DNA of 64,000 bases from Lytechinus variegatus (lineage: Eukaryota; Echinodermata; Echinoidea; Temnopleuroida; Toxopneustidae): NCBI RefSeq assembly GCF_018143015.1, contig NC_054755.1, forward strand, positions 14,974,778-15,038,777, in the 5' to 3' direction. How positions within the stretch are numbered: position 1 is the first letter of the stretch; each line of letters begins with the position of its first letter. Positions 1 to 11,073 of this stretch are shown piece by piece. A program made the position numbers and the translations under genes. The notes beneath the pieces were generated by a model. The model was not told the origin of the DNA. It worked only from the letters and a program-made list of their open reading frames with translations, and did no database searches.

Positions 1-225
1 ATTTCATGTAATAACATAAGAAAATGGAAAATGGGGATGCGACATCAGTCCATCTATATTCATAATGACGTAACTGTTTTCACAATATATTGTTCGACTT
101 TGAAATTCAATAACATGGCTACTTGTTACCAAATTTGATGAAATTTTCAACATTTTGCTCTGTGAATTTTACTCTATTTATTCATAATGAATATTTTCAG
201 CCAGGAGCATCCTTTTATCTCAAGT
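1..225 (+). repeat. Half of an AT-rich inverted-repeat element
   Basis: The text from about 20 to 225 closely parallels the right arm of the inverted repeat at 55458-56043: a GATG..GACATCA start, attcataatgacg, the ttttcacaatatattg core, aattctactctatttatt and a final ttcagcc.ggagcatcc. The left part of the element is outside the window. It contains TTTATT, so it could supply an AATAAA for gene A, which ends at 262. Confidence 0.6.
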
Positions 226-261
226 GAAGGGTTTGCACAGTAGACTAGTCTTCTCCCATCC

Positions 262-436
262 CTACTTACTTTTTGGTGCTCTCTTCTTGGAAGCCTTTTT
301 GGTTCCTGCCATGTCACTGACATCTATTTCCCATGCAACAACACTTCCAGGGGCAGGGTATTCTTCTCTCACAGAAGGAACGACCGTTTCCTTGACGACA
401 GTCTCTCGTTGGTCAGCGATTCGGCAAGCCGTAACC
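262..436 (-). CDS. Gene A exon 4 (terminal)
   Basis: Acceptor TACAG before GG at 436; one base completes a glycine codon, then 57 codons and TAG at 262-264. It encodes a segment with EEYPAPGSVVAWEIDVSD followed by the lysine-rich tail. Confidence 0.65.
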
Positions 437-3400
437 CTGTACCAAGAGTTTTGAACATACAGGTTTGTGGGATGTTGCATGAAACTTGTAATTGAATGCA
501 AGTCAATTTTAGGTCCCAAATCAATCATAAATCTAGGGCCTGTAACACAAAACTTAGCAATCATTGTAGAACTTTTTTACAATTGATTCCATTGACTACA
601 ATGTACAATCAATTGTGAAAATCAAGCATATGATTAATTGCTAACCATTGTGTTATGGGATCCAGATCATTAAATTGCAAATTTTTACTTGATTACTGGT
701 CTGCATCTCGCAACAAGAGATAAAAATCAATTTTGGTATAGTTACAATTTATACATCAATTGTAAATTAGGAACAGAAATTTGCAACTGATTGCAAATGA
801 TCTCTTACAAAACCCCATTATTCAGAGGCCAATGTTCTGAACTCTAGTTTAATTCAAACTCTGGTCCAATAAAAAAAAATTAGCATTGATTGCTTTCATG
901 ATTGTGTATAATCAATAATAAAATCAGTTCTCTGACCAATTGCTAAGCTTTGTGAACAAAGTACTGGAAATAAGACTAATGGACATTAAAGACCAATCAT
1001 ACATAAATAATTACCCTTGTATCTGCTCAAGTGATGTTGCTTCATATGGCGATGAGGGAGGGGGTAGCGGAATGCTTGAGAAATCATCATCATTATCATC
1101 CTTCATTTCAGGAAAGAGGGCTATCTTTGTCTTGTGATAATCTTGGCCATCCTCCTCATCGACGTCATCCTCCTCCTCGACATCGTTGTCCTCCTCATCA
1201 TTATCATCAGTGCTGCTATATGGGATTTCTCTATCTTGGGCCGAGTCATGATTTAAAAACCTTGCACAGACATCTTCGCGTAAATAAGGGGAATGGTACT
1301 CAGAAGCTATTGCAAATATGGGAAAGATAAGAAGAACAAACATATGGATTCTTTGAGATGGTTATCATATAAAACAAAATCATATTAACCAGGACAACAG
1401 ACTGAGGGGGTTTCTGCCCCTGTTATATCCAAAATAGCCCCTGACAGAGACCCCCCTTCCAACAACAAATACAAAATAATAAAATAAAACAAATCATAAT
1501 GTCTATGGTGACCACCTACGGTGGGTCGAGGCACAACAATTAAGGTAGAAACATAAACATGTTCAAATCCATAAATTTACAGAATATAGCCCAAACATAA
1601 TTCATAACATAACTGTATTTTTACCTGGATCATAGCGATCAATATTGTCAGTTGCAAACTCTCCATCTTCTCCAACAGACAGGATAGTAGGAGTACCGGT
1701 ATTCAACAGTTCACCAAGGGGAGCAGCATCATCATCTTCATCGGTGTCAACGACCGGGAGGAGTTCATCCTCAGAAAAGAAGCTCTTGTCTGATGAGCAA
1801 AATTCTTCTTCTTTCTGATCACAGGAAGTCCAACTGTCGCTCTCATTGTCACTTCTCACGTCGCTCTCGCTGTGGACATCACTACCCTCATCTGAGAGGA
1901 CAGAAGGCCAGTTTCCCATGATTCCCTGAATCCTCGTCCAATGAGGCAGGCGTGGCTGATCAAGGAATCTCTTAAAGAATTAAGAAATAGAAATATATAA
2001 GGTGAGTAAAAATGGGAAGGAAAAACTAACTTGTCATAATTCCATTTTGATCAAAATAATTAATGTTAACCAAAATACTCCGGGGGGGGGGGTGATGGCT
2101 CCCCCTGTCAAATTTTTATTGATACTTCATAATGCCTCAATATTTCAAAACTAAATTTCATGACTTTTAAATGGATTTATTCCTAACATGTTTGTTGTTT
2201 TTGTTCACACTAAGTTTAAGCTAAAAGCAGTTATGAGAAGTTTTCATTGTGCATTCATATTTTTCCTATATTTATGTTAAACCTGACTCTCAGAACTTTG
2301 TCAACCTTTGGTCCACCGGTCTTTGAGCCAAGAGATGACAAACCCCACGATTTGAGTCATATGAAATCATTTTTTTATTTACCACAGTGAATATATTATA
2401 TTATACTGGTAAGTGTTTGCAAGTGTATGCAACTACAGGCAAGACTACATAATATTTTTGGGGTAAATCAAGCAATGTTACACATATACCCAAAAAATTG
2501 TGATGTGAAATTTAGTCTCAAAATTATTTTGGTAAGAGTTATCCCTAACAAGTTTATTGGACAGGTCTCCATCTAAAGAGTTGAAAAATGCACGTTATTT
2601 TCAAATAGCCCTGGTGTAAGTTTTCTTATTCTAAAATTTACTGGGAAGTATATTTTTTTAGTTTTCCACAAATTTTGACCTTTAAATTTTTATGACATTA
2701 CCCTATGCCTTTTCTGATTGCATTTTTTAATTCCTCAGACAATTTCCTTTCAGAATATATATACTTTTAAGGGAATAGGATGTCTCAAACAAAGATAAAA
2801 ATGCAATTGTATGAAACGGTGCAATTTTGGAGGAAAATTTGAGTTGTAACAGAAATGGGCCCAACTCAAAACGCATGGCCGTACGTACATGTACTGTGGC
2901 TGGGTTGAAACAGATTGTACCGTATTCGAAATGTATGCAATAGGGATCATGTCAGCAGTTCAACCATACATCAGGAATCCGTACGAAGAGATATGGATGT
3001 TGGAAGAACAGCAGTTGTTGTTTGATTTTGAAAAAAAAAGAACTCGAAGGGAACTTATGAGTAAGAACATCGTTTACGACAATGCATCGCAGGGACCTTC
3101 AAACTAGCACATCAATGATGTGGAGCTCATCTGGCATCTCGCAACACAATTTAACACAATTTTAATTTCAGCCCAGTTGACACTGTAGTGAATTATATTG
3201 GTGACATAAATTGAGGATATAGAATTGAAATTGATGAAGAAATGACATAGAAGCATTTTTTGTGATCTATGAATAAATTTCATATGAATTAAGTAATTAA
3301 TCTAGTCAAAGTTTCTTAACTCTGTGTAGAACCTTGGTGAACCTAATGTACCTCTCAGATGGAACAAAAATAACCAAAATCAATCAAGAAATACTTAAGT

Positions 3401-5227
3401 AATTTTTTATGAGTTTTGAGAATATATGAATAAATAGTAGAATACATTTTGCATAAATTAGCATAAATAATTTTCTACTGAAACTTTTCAAAATTCTGTG
3501 TAGAATATTGGTGGGCCTCATGAAGTTCTACCAGATGGAAGAAAACATATCAAAATCTGTCAACAAATAAAGAAGAGGCATTTTCTGTGATTTCTGAATA
3601 AATTTTGCACAAATTAGCATAAGTAATTTTCTACTGGAAATTTAAAAAATCTGTGTAGAAGTTTGGTGAACCTCATAAAGTTCTACAAGATGGAAGAAGA
3701 AAGAAAGTAAAAAATCGGTCAACAATTATAGAAGAAAAAGCATTTTATGTGAATTTTTAAAAATATGAATAAATTAATTTCACATAAATTAGCATAAAAA
3801 TTGTTCTAGTCAAAATTTCAAAATTCTGTGCAAGATTGGTGAACCTCATGAAGCTCTACCAGATGGAAGAAAAAAAAATCAAAATCGGTCAACAAATAAA
3901 GAAGAAGTAGCATTTTATGTGAATTTTTATAAATATGCATAAATTAATTTCGCATAAATTAGCATAAAAATTGTTCTGGTCAAAATTTTAAAATTCTGTA
4001 TAGATGATTGGTGAACCTCATGAAGCTCTAGCAGATGGAAGCAAAAAATTCAAAATCGGTCAACAAATAAAGAAGAAAAAGCATTTTATGTGAATTTTTA
4101 ATTTCGCATAAATTAGCATAAAAATTGTTCTAGTCAAAATTTTAAAATTCTGTGCAAAAGATTGGTGAACCTCATGAAGCTCTACCAGATGGAAGAAAAA
4201 AATCAAAATCTGTCAACAAATAAAGAAGTAGCATTTTATGTGAATTTTGAAAAATGTGCATAAATTAGCATACTTAATAAATTTCTGTGTAGAAGTTTTG
4301 AATGCCCCACCTAGTGCTATCATATGGATTGAAATCGGACTTGAAATGGCAAAGTAGTAGCATTTTGAAATTGTGGACGGACGCCACGCCACGGCATAAG
4401 CTCATCTTGCCCTTTGGGCCGGATGAGCTAAAAATCACTGACCTCAGATGTTACAAGCGGGCTTATCGCGTTGTGTAAGCGGGCTCTTACGTAGCCTGCA
4501 AACACCGATTGATGACAGATATTTTTCCTTCGCCAGAAGGAAGCGATAACAAAAGATTAACAGAGGAATTGGAAGACGGATCCCCTGTGTTAATAGCTCC
4601 ATGCTTTGAAAGAGAAATACACATGCTCAAAAGTCATAATTTTGAGAAAAAAAGAGTAATTTCACACGTGCCGCACAGTATATTTCTTTGAAGTGGTATA
4701 GCACAGATGCACAAGGGGGCATATTTGCAAATAGATGCAAATATAAATGGTGCACAATGGATATGAATAAACAGATATTTAATTTCAAAAAGAAATTTTA
4801 GGCCTATAAAAGCCTACTTTTACTGTGTAGTCTGTAGGGGTACATACATGCATTCTAGTCCTCGGCCTTCGACAACTCAAAAATTGACTTCAAAACAGCA
4901 TTTTGTAACATCGCTAATCGAAGGTGCATCATAACGAAGCGATACAAAGCGTCAGGCCTATTGACTTGTATTTGATTTGTTGACAAACGGGTCGAGGGAT
5001 CTACACAAGATCGGATAAGAAACCTTTCATTTTTGCCATTTATAGTGAAATAATTTTTATCCCTTCATACGCATTAGGCATTTGAAGGTTCAGTCAAAGA
5101 TCAATAAAATTCACATTTATAAACTGATTTCACCCTGTAATATGGACTACATACATACCTGACGCGAGCGTCGGGTAACGTTGGCGAAGAACAATAGGAA
5201 ACAAGATGGCGGCGTAAACATTGTCAT
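262..5227 (-). CDS. Gene A: acidic protein with lysine-rich C-terminus, function unknown (4 predicted exons)
   Basis: Predicted spliced CDS, complement of 262-436, 1015-1306, 1625-1970 and 5159-5227; 882 nt, 293 codons plus TAG. All junction phases agree (0, 1, 2). The protein has a hydrophobic, phenylalanine-rich N-terminus from exon 1, a Ser/Asp/Glu-rich middle (about residues 40-110), an almost uninterrupted acidic run at about 170-193, a proline cluster after it, and a basic tail with KKASKKRAPKSK at the end. I do not recognise the family. The two middle exons and the last exon are well supported by splice sites and open frames. Exon 1 is inferred from an ATG, a 23-codon frame and a CAG/GTATGT donor whose phase fits, so the real start may differ or more exons may exist. 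Acidic stretches followed by a basic tail are common in nuclear or chaperone-like proteins, but no function can be claimed. The 3.2-kb first intron holds a tandem-repeat transposon. Confidence 0.6.
536..663. repeat. Short foldback (MITE-like) element, GGGCCTGTAACACAAA family
   Basis: Begins GGGCCTGTAACACAAAACTT and ends AACCATTGTGTTATGGGATC, an imperfect inverted repeat of about 128 bp. It lies in the third intron of gene A. The copies at 38453-38580 and 30972-31129 share the GTAACACAAAGG..TTGTGTTAC ends. Confidence 0.65.
1015..1306 (-). CDS. Gene A exon 3 (acidic run)
   Basis: Acceptor GCAATAG before CTTCTG at 1306. The donor is GG/GTAATT, weaker than consensus. Phase 1 in, phase 2 out. It encodes STDDNDEEDNDVEEEDDVDE and a proline cluster. 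On the other strand it gives a histidine-rich shadow frame. Confidence 0.65.
1625..1970 (-). CDS. Gene A exon 2 (Ser/Asp/Glu-rich)
   Basis: The pyrimidine-rich acceptor ends TTCTTTAAG at 1971; the donor is CCAG/GTAAAA. 115 codons plus one base. It begins RFLDQPRLPHWTRIQGIMGN and becomes Ser/Asp/Glu-rich. An internal ATG at 1919 could be a start if exon 1 is wrong. Confidence 0.65.
3110..4432 (+). mobile_element. Tandem-repeat transposon with terminal hairpin (pearl/HINE-like)
   Basis: About seven degenerate units of ~170 bp run from about 3250 to 4320. Each has the text aaattctgtgtagaa..ttggtgaacctcatgaagctctaccagatggaa..caaaatc.gtcaacaaataaagaag..cattttatgtgaatttt..cataaattagcataa. The array is followed by GGACGGACGCCACGCCACGG and a hairpin GCTCATCTTGCCC..GGCCGGATGAGC at 4392-4429. 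A related word, GAGCTCATCTGGC, occurs at the other end (3122-3134). Tandem units, a CG-rich bridge and a terminal hairpin are the layout of non-autonomous Helitron-like (pearl, HINE) elements; the class is an inference. It lies in the first intron of gene A. Confidence 0.6.
5159..5227 (-). CDS. Gene A candidate first exon
   Basis: ATG at 5227, 23 codons (MTMFTPPSCFLLFFANVTRR then SRQ) and a strong donor CAG/GTATGT; it ends in phase 0, as exon 2 requires. The exon spans a CAAGATGGCGGC word (plus strand about 5200-5211), which matches the known YY1 promoter/5'UTR element, so this may be the transcription start region. Exon 1 may be partly untranslated. Confidence 0.4.
5200..5212 (+). promoter_or_regulatory. 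YY1-like AAGATGGCGGC element near gene A 5' end
   Basis: The plus strand reads ACAAGATGGCGGCG inside the candidate first exon of gene A. This matches the established YY1 consensus found just downstream of many metazoan transcription starts. The plus-strand ATG here meets a stop after two codons, so it is not a start codon. The regulatory role is inferred from the motif only. Confidence 0.4.
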
Positions 5228-5458
5228 TAGGCAAGTCTCTTCCGTCTTTTCACAATATTTTTCTCAGTTTTTTTATGAATTCTTGTTCAAAAAATAAGTT
5301 CAACGAGAGCATAGAAATGTCGGAAATGAAGTTTTATCTCATGTAGGCCTACATGATTTAGGGCTGGATCGTTTAGAAGGAAAGTAGAAATCATGGGGGT
5401 GAAAGTTTCAGGTCTTGGCCTCCGTCGTGTGGGTCAATGAGATTGAGAAAGAAGACCT

Positions 5459-6491
5459 GGGGCCCGTTTCTCAACACCTGGACAAGTTAGTCATATCTTT
5501 ATCCACAAACCACGGAGTTAGTTCCAATCTTACTAAACCTGTTTCACGAAAGGCTTCCTAACTAAAATACCTTGATATCGATACTATCGGTAAAAAGAGC
5601 AGACGAGACGTAGCCTTAGTCTCAAAATAGCATAATTTTCAAAAAGAAAAATTATGACAAAATTGCAAATATTGTGATGAATTGGGAATTACATCTTTTA
5701 AAAATAATAGCACAGGTAAATTATGCATCATACATACTTAGACCATGAAGACTGGGGCATTCAATTGCTGAAAAATTGAATTATGAATAATTTATTTCAT
5801 GACTAAAAAAATCACATGTGGACGTTGAGATGGGTACCCCCGGGATATCCAATTTTAATAGTTTACGAAAGTAAACCATAATGGTTTTATTTGTAAAATT
5901 ATGATAATTATTCAATGTTTTACGATTCCAAACATCATCGAAATATAGTTTAACATTTTATTTTATAAATCTTTGATACCGATCTTACGATTTGACAAAT
6001 TTTATGCATAAATTAGAGATTAGAATTTATCCAAATGTCAATAGGGTCTGAAAACGACAAATACAAGTCCAGTTATGGATGGCCTGACGTGGTAGAATTT
6101 TTATTGATTAAATTTTTACTTTTTTCAAAATGAATAGTTTTGTGGCGTTTGACCAACAGTTTTCATGGTTACTTTGTATTACAATGATCATTGAATGCAT
6201 TATCCCACTTGTCTTGGGATGTAATTTCAACCTCTATGGTTGATTACGTAAGAATAGATTATAATTTTCAAATTTCTCGGCACTTTTGCATGTCATACTC
6301 TACCCAAGTGATGCCACTACGTCATCAAGAAAGAAGTTATGACAGGTTCGGAGGTGTCATAAATATTTAGTAAGGTTGTTGTACCCGATCTTGGTAAAGA
6401 GGGCTTCGTGAAACGGTTAGCGGACAAGTAGCTCACTATCTCCGATTTAGTCAAGAAGTTAGACTTATGACGGTGTTGAGAAACGGGCCCC
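5459..6491. repeat. 1.03-kb foldback element with GGGGCCCGTTTC ends
   Basis: Starts GGGGCCCGTTTCTCAACAC and ends GTGTTGAGAAACGGGCCCC. The flanks read CCTGG on both sides, a possible 5-bp target duplication. The arms also share subterminal text (acaagttagtcatatc versus gaagttagacttatga). The interior is AT-rich without an open frame. Confidence 0.65.
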
Positions 6492-6676
6492 TGGCTTCAT
6501 ATGAGAGTAAGTTACATTAGTAAATGATTTTTACTCTCTAGAAGCCTCCTGGCCTGGCTACTCACAACGTCAGCTGCACTTTCAGGTTTCAAGTTTATTT
6601 CATTTCTCAACTCAATACAAGATAAGAAATAATTGCAGATATAAAATGATAACCATACAAATCACACTTGCATGTA

Positions 6677-8008
6677 TGATGGGGTGTCCAAACTTCGCGC
6701 ACTTTTCAAAAATATTCATCAGGCTTAATTTTGTCCACAAATTATTCATAATTTATACAAAACCAATTCAAGAAATATTTACCACATTGACGGCAAGATT
6801 GTAAACTATAAAATCATGGACGAAAATGTAAAGTAGGTCACGGGGTTTCGCCGGTATCGCGATCTCAAAGTTCTATTCCGATCAGCGAATGAGGGCTGTG
6901 CTGGAAAACCGTTCAGAAAGAGGTTGACCTAACTTTGCGCACCAAAGCTTTTGTGGAGATTTAAACAAAAACTCAAGCTCAGAAAGTGAAATATTTATAA
7001 AAAATCAGATTGATGGCAAAATGCTATGGAATCGGTTAGTACCACATTTAACTCACATTTTTTGTTTTCTGCTTGTAAAATGGTGATATCGTGATGCTTG
7101 TTGCTTTCTTCAAAACGGGTGCTAACGGTGACAAATTTGCCGATCTTTTGCCAATATTTTCATGAATACTGGACTAATCCTAAAGAAACTTCCAGCGAAG
7201 GGTAATTTTAGGTCGCTTTTCATATTGATGATGTCAGATTTTAAGGATATTGGCTAGTTCTGGAGATAATGACCGTCCGCGAAGTTTGGACTCACTGGCA
7301 CTGCACTGCCATAAGTACGGTACGGTACCGGTAGGCCTACTTTAACTTAGTTAACTCTTAGTTGTTAGTATGGCAGTGAGTCCAAACTTCGCGCGTGTCC
7401 AAACTTCGCGGACGGTCATTATCTCCAAAACTAGCAAATATCCTTAAAATCTGACATCATCAATGTGAAAAGCGACCTAAAATTACCCTTCGCTAAAAGT
7501 TTCTTTAGGAATAGTCCAGTATTCATGAAAATATTGGCAAAAGATCGGCAAATTTGTCACCGTTAGCGCCCGTTTTGAAGAAAGCAACAAGCATCACGAT
7601 ATCACCATTTTACAAGCAGAAATCATAAAAAATGTGAGTTAAATGTGGTACTAACCGATTCCATAGCATTTTGCCATCAATCTGATATAAATATTTCACT
7701 TTTTGAGCTTGAGTCTTTGTTTAAATCTCCACAAAAGCTTTGGTGCGCGAAGTTAGGTCACACTTTTTCTGAACGGTTTTCCAGCACAGCCCTCATTCGC
7801 CGATCGGAATAGAATTTTGAGATCGCGATACCGGCGAAACCCAGTGACCTACTTTACATTTTCGTCCATGATTTTATAGTTTACGATCTTGCCGTCAATG
7901 TGGTTACTATTTCTTGAATTGGTTTTGTATAAATTATGAATAATTTGTGGACAAAATTAAGCCTGATGAATATTTTTGAAAAGTGCGCGAAGTTTGGACA
8001 CCCCATCA
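6677..8008. mobile_element. 1.33-kb near-perfect inverted repeat, TA-flanked
   Basis: Two arms of about 610 bp (6677-7290 and 7375-8008) are reverse complements with few differences and are separated by a ~75-bp spacer that contains TACGGTACGGTACCGGTAGG. The ends read TGATGGGGTGTCCAAACTTC and its complement and are bordered by TA (6675-6676, 8009-8010), as for Tc1/mariner-type insertion. The word GTCCAAACTTCGCG recurs next to the spacer. There is no significant open frame, so it is a foldback, non-autonomous element. A transcript would form a ~600-bp hairpin. Confidence 0.75.
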
Positions 8009-8042
8009 TAAGAGTTAAGTATCTTACATGTCTAAGACTTAA

Positions 8043-8503
8043 GCCTAGCAGTAGAGGCGCACGGCCAATATTGGAGACTGTCTCCAATGTGGGAGATTAT
8101 CTCCAATATCAGAGACTTTTGTGAAGAATTTGGGTATCCAATTTCAGAGACAGTCTCCAGTTTTGGAGACCAATTTCCTTTGTTTACATTTGCGGCAAAA
8201 GGATTACCTTGGCGGCAAATAAAAATGTGATAAGCAGATTCCTCATGAAAAATTACCCCTTTTCACCGTCTACTTTAAAAATTCACCGTCTACTTTTGTT
8301 TTGATAAGGATTTTTGTTGTCAATCACACACAAAACAAATGGGCTTCTGACCTCAGTGAGACAAAATTTTGGGTGGAAAAAATCATGCTTTTGTTGGTGT
8401 TGTTTCTTTTGTCCTTTTGCAAAGCAAGTCTCCAATAGGGGAGACAATCTCCCACATTGGAGACGAGTCTCCCATATTGGCCGTGCGCCTCTACTGCCTA
8501 GGC
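8043..8503. repeat. Foldback element with TAGAGGCGCACGGCCAA ends and GGAGAC words
   Basis: The ends GTAGAGGCGCACGGCCAATA (8050) and TATTGGCCGTGCGCCTCTAC (8475-8494) are exact complements. The subterminal regions are packed with TTGGAGAC, TCTCCAAT and GGGAGATT words, many of them reverse complements of each other. It starts only ~35 bp after the 1.33-kb palindrome. Confidence 0.65.
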
Positions 8504-8508
8504 TAAGG

Positions 8509-9960
8509 CATGAGATAAATAACAAATAATCTAAATAAACATAATATAAATAGATTCTAAGTAAAATGGCCAAAAATTAAAAATAAAGGCAGTGCCAGTA
8601 GATAGCAAGCATTTTTGCCATGAGCAGTGCCATCGTCGGCATCGATTGCTGCTGTCATTGGCTGTGCCTCAGACAACTTCGCACAAGGAATATTCTGTAG
8701 CCTGGGATAGGGATTTGGCTCCTATGGTATTCGAATTACTCAATCACGAAACTGTGATATCCCTACTGACTATGTGCACATGGGATGTGCGCGGGAGGAG
8801 ATTGCATGGCAGAGCCAATATACATAGGATTTTTTACGTCGAAATGAAAAATAACAAAGAACAGAAGAATTGAAAATTTAAACATATCATTCATCAGAAC
8901 AGTTGATGGCATGATAACTTCTGAATAGGCGAATTCTATGTAAAGGAAACAAGATATCTAACCCTTTACCTATATAGGAAATCAGTTGACGCAATCCTAA
9001 ATCCTCCCGAATCTCGACCAATGTTTATTTTGAAACACTGGATTGTCTCGTTAGTACGGCTAGTGTCGTTCAAGACTGTTAGAGATTTTTAAACCAGGGC
9101 AGGAGCAATTCTCTTTATATCAGATTTATTCAAGTTCAAGTTCAACTTTATTTTATTTTTTCAAAACATTATAATGTCATCAAAGAAGTAACAATGAATT
9201 AACAACAATTATAATGTAGAACTGAGGTGATCAATTAAAAAGCACGGCTTGTAAGACATAGACTAATGGGGTGTTGCAAGAAAGAAGAGAATTTTTGTTT
9301 TCTTTTCTTACCCTTTGGCATAGTAACAATGTTCTTGTAATACAAATCTTTGCTTACTGATATTTATGATATATCTATAGTTTGAGGAGCACATAGCAGT
9401 ATCAAGTCCGGAATTGATATGATTTGCAAACGGGGTCTGATCTGAGTAGATAATATACACTAGCGTCGTCTGCTACGTAGACTAAATGAGCGAATATGAC
9501 CAAAACAAACCATTATGTTTATGCAAATTAGAACACTTTCCCCTATTCGGATTATCTGGGACTTTTAGTATGGTCTTTTATGGACCTCAAAGAAATGTTC
9601 TGCATTAAATAAATTCTTTTGCAATTTGTTCCAAGTGAAAATTTAAAAGAAACATGTCGTTGAGTGTTCTCACAATATAACCGTATTTGTAGAACAATGC
9701 GTTTCTACAATGACTCGATATTAGTGGATTACGGATGTTAGTTTTTTTAATTAAATATAGGTTTTCCCGTCCAATATCATCAGAGTTGCAATTGAATTAA
9801 TGAAAGGACGCTCAAATTCGAAATATTTCGTCCACCCTCTGCACACATGGTTAATTTTCATTGAATTCCGTTCTATATCATTCCTTTGAATTTTGTAGAA
9901 ATTCAATTTAGAGAGAAATTCGTTCAAATTAATGGCCCAAAGGTGTCATTTAATTTCGTG
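8509..9960. other. Gene-free AT-rich stretch
   Basis: No supported gene. Short open frames here (for example 8592-8873) lack splice context and recognisable domains. A run of ttcaagttcaac..tattttatt near 9130-9165 resembles a SINE/LINE tail, but I could not define an element. Confidence 0.4.
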
Positions 9961-9965
9961 ACGAC

Positions 9966-10620
9966 TAAAGCCCCTTTTACACCTTCACGGAAGCAACACG
10001 GATCATCCCGGATTGTCAATCCGGGGTCATCCGTGTACAGTCCGGGACTACCGTGTACACTCCGGCGCCATCCTTGATGTACCGGCATGTCCGGGAGAAA
10101 AATTGAACATGTTCAATTTTTCATCCCGGAGTACACGGACTGATAATCATCCGTGTTCATCCTTGTAGCCTCCTTGTACATCCGTGTAGCTACCGAATGC
10201 ATCCGGGAGGCTCCTTGTAAGAACCGGGTGATCCTTGTTGATACCGGCTTTATCCGGGGTCAAATGTTTGTATTGTTTGCGTACATGAACAATAGTCCGT
10301 ATTCATAACCAAGCACGAGCATGCTCCAGATGCTGCAAAAAGGGACGAAACTTCATTCTAGCAAGATGCCGGCGACAAGAAGTGGTAAGGTCCGTGTAAA
10401 GACCCAGTAACATCCGTGATCATCCGGTATTCCGTGTTGGCTCCGGGAGCATATCAACTTGCCTATCCCTGTAGACTCCGTACTTTTCCGTAGGCCTACA
10501 TCCGTGTTAATAACCAGTTAACTCCTTACGCACTCCGGGAATTCTAGGAAAATACAAATTTGGCACCCCGGATCATCACGGACTGAGATCCGTGATGATC
10601 CGTGTTGCAAAAGGGGCTTA
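9966..10620. mobile_element. TIR element filled with CCGTGT/CCGGG words
   Basis: Starts TAAAGCCCCTTTTACACC and ends GTGTTGCAAAAGGGGCTTA. Between the ends, ATCCGTGT, CTCCGGGA, ATCCTTGT and TACCGG words follow each other about every 10-11 bp on the same strand, for example at 10018-10110, 10150-10260 and 10390-10530. The 9886-10077 open frame is a shadow. No coding capacity. Related in plan to 45824-46550 and 53861-54300. Confidence 0.6.
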
Positions 10621-10902
10621 ACCGATCATTAACTTCGCCTTAAATGTCATTTTCAATTTCATTTATCGGCACACATAATTGTACTTTAAACGTCCAAATT
10701 TAAATAGCATGGTTCTGTGTTCATTTTTTTTCATTACGTAAAACAACTTTTTTAAAAACTTTACCTTATCTTTCTACTTTTTCTAACCTTTCCAGTTGAA
10801 ATAATTTGATTCCATTATGTTTGATAAAGACTTTATTCATGTAAAACTTATAGGATATGGTTGTAAACGCTTATTCTTTTAGTGATTGATGAGTGGTTGC
10901 AG

Positions 10903-11073
10903 GGGCAGATCCAGGATTTCCCAAAAGGGGGGGGGGCACATTTCCCCGAAGAATTTGACGAGCAAAAAAAAATTTTTTTAACCAAAGAATAAGGGTTTTT
11001 GGTCCACGAAAAAAAAATTGTGCCGAAGCGGGGGGGCACGAGTCGGCTGTCCCCCTCCCCCTGGATCCGCCAG
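10903..11073. repeat. MITE-like repeat with GGATCCAGGATTT ends and G runs
   Basis: AGGGGCAGATCCAGGATTT at the left and CCTGGATCCGCCAGTG at the right are inverted, with homopolymer G/C runs just inside each end. It is related to pieces at 11810, 46661, 53378 and 54632. Confidence 0.55.

Noticed and set aside
1031-1330. Histidine-rich plus-strand frame
   Set aside because: Antisense shadow of the acidic exon 3 of gene A, whose minus-strand splice sites and phases fit.
5202-5215. Plus-strand ATGGCGGCG as a gene start
   Set aside because: It meets a TAA after three codons; the context fits a YY1 element better.
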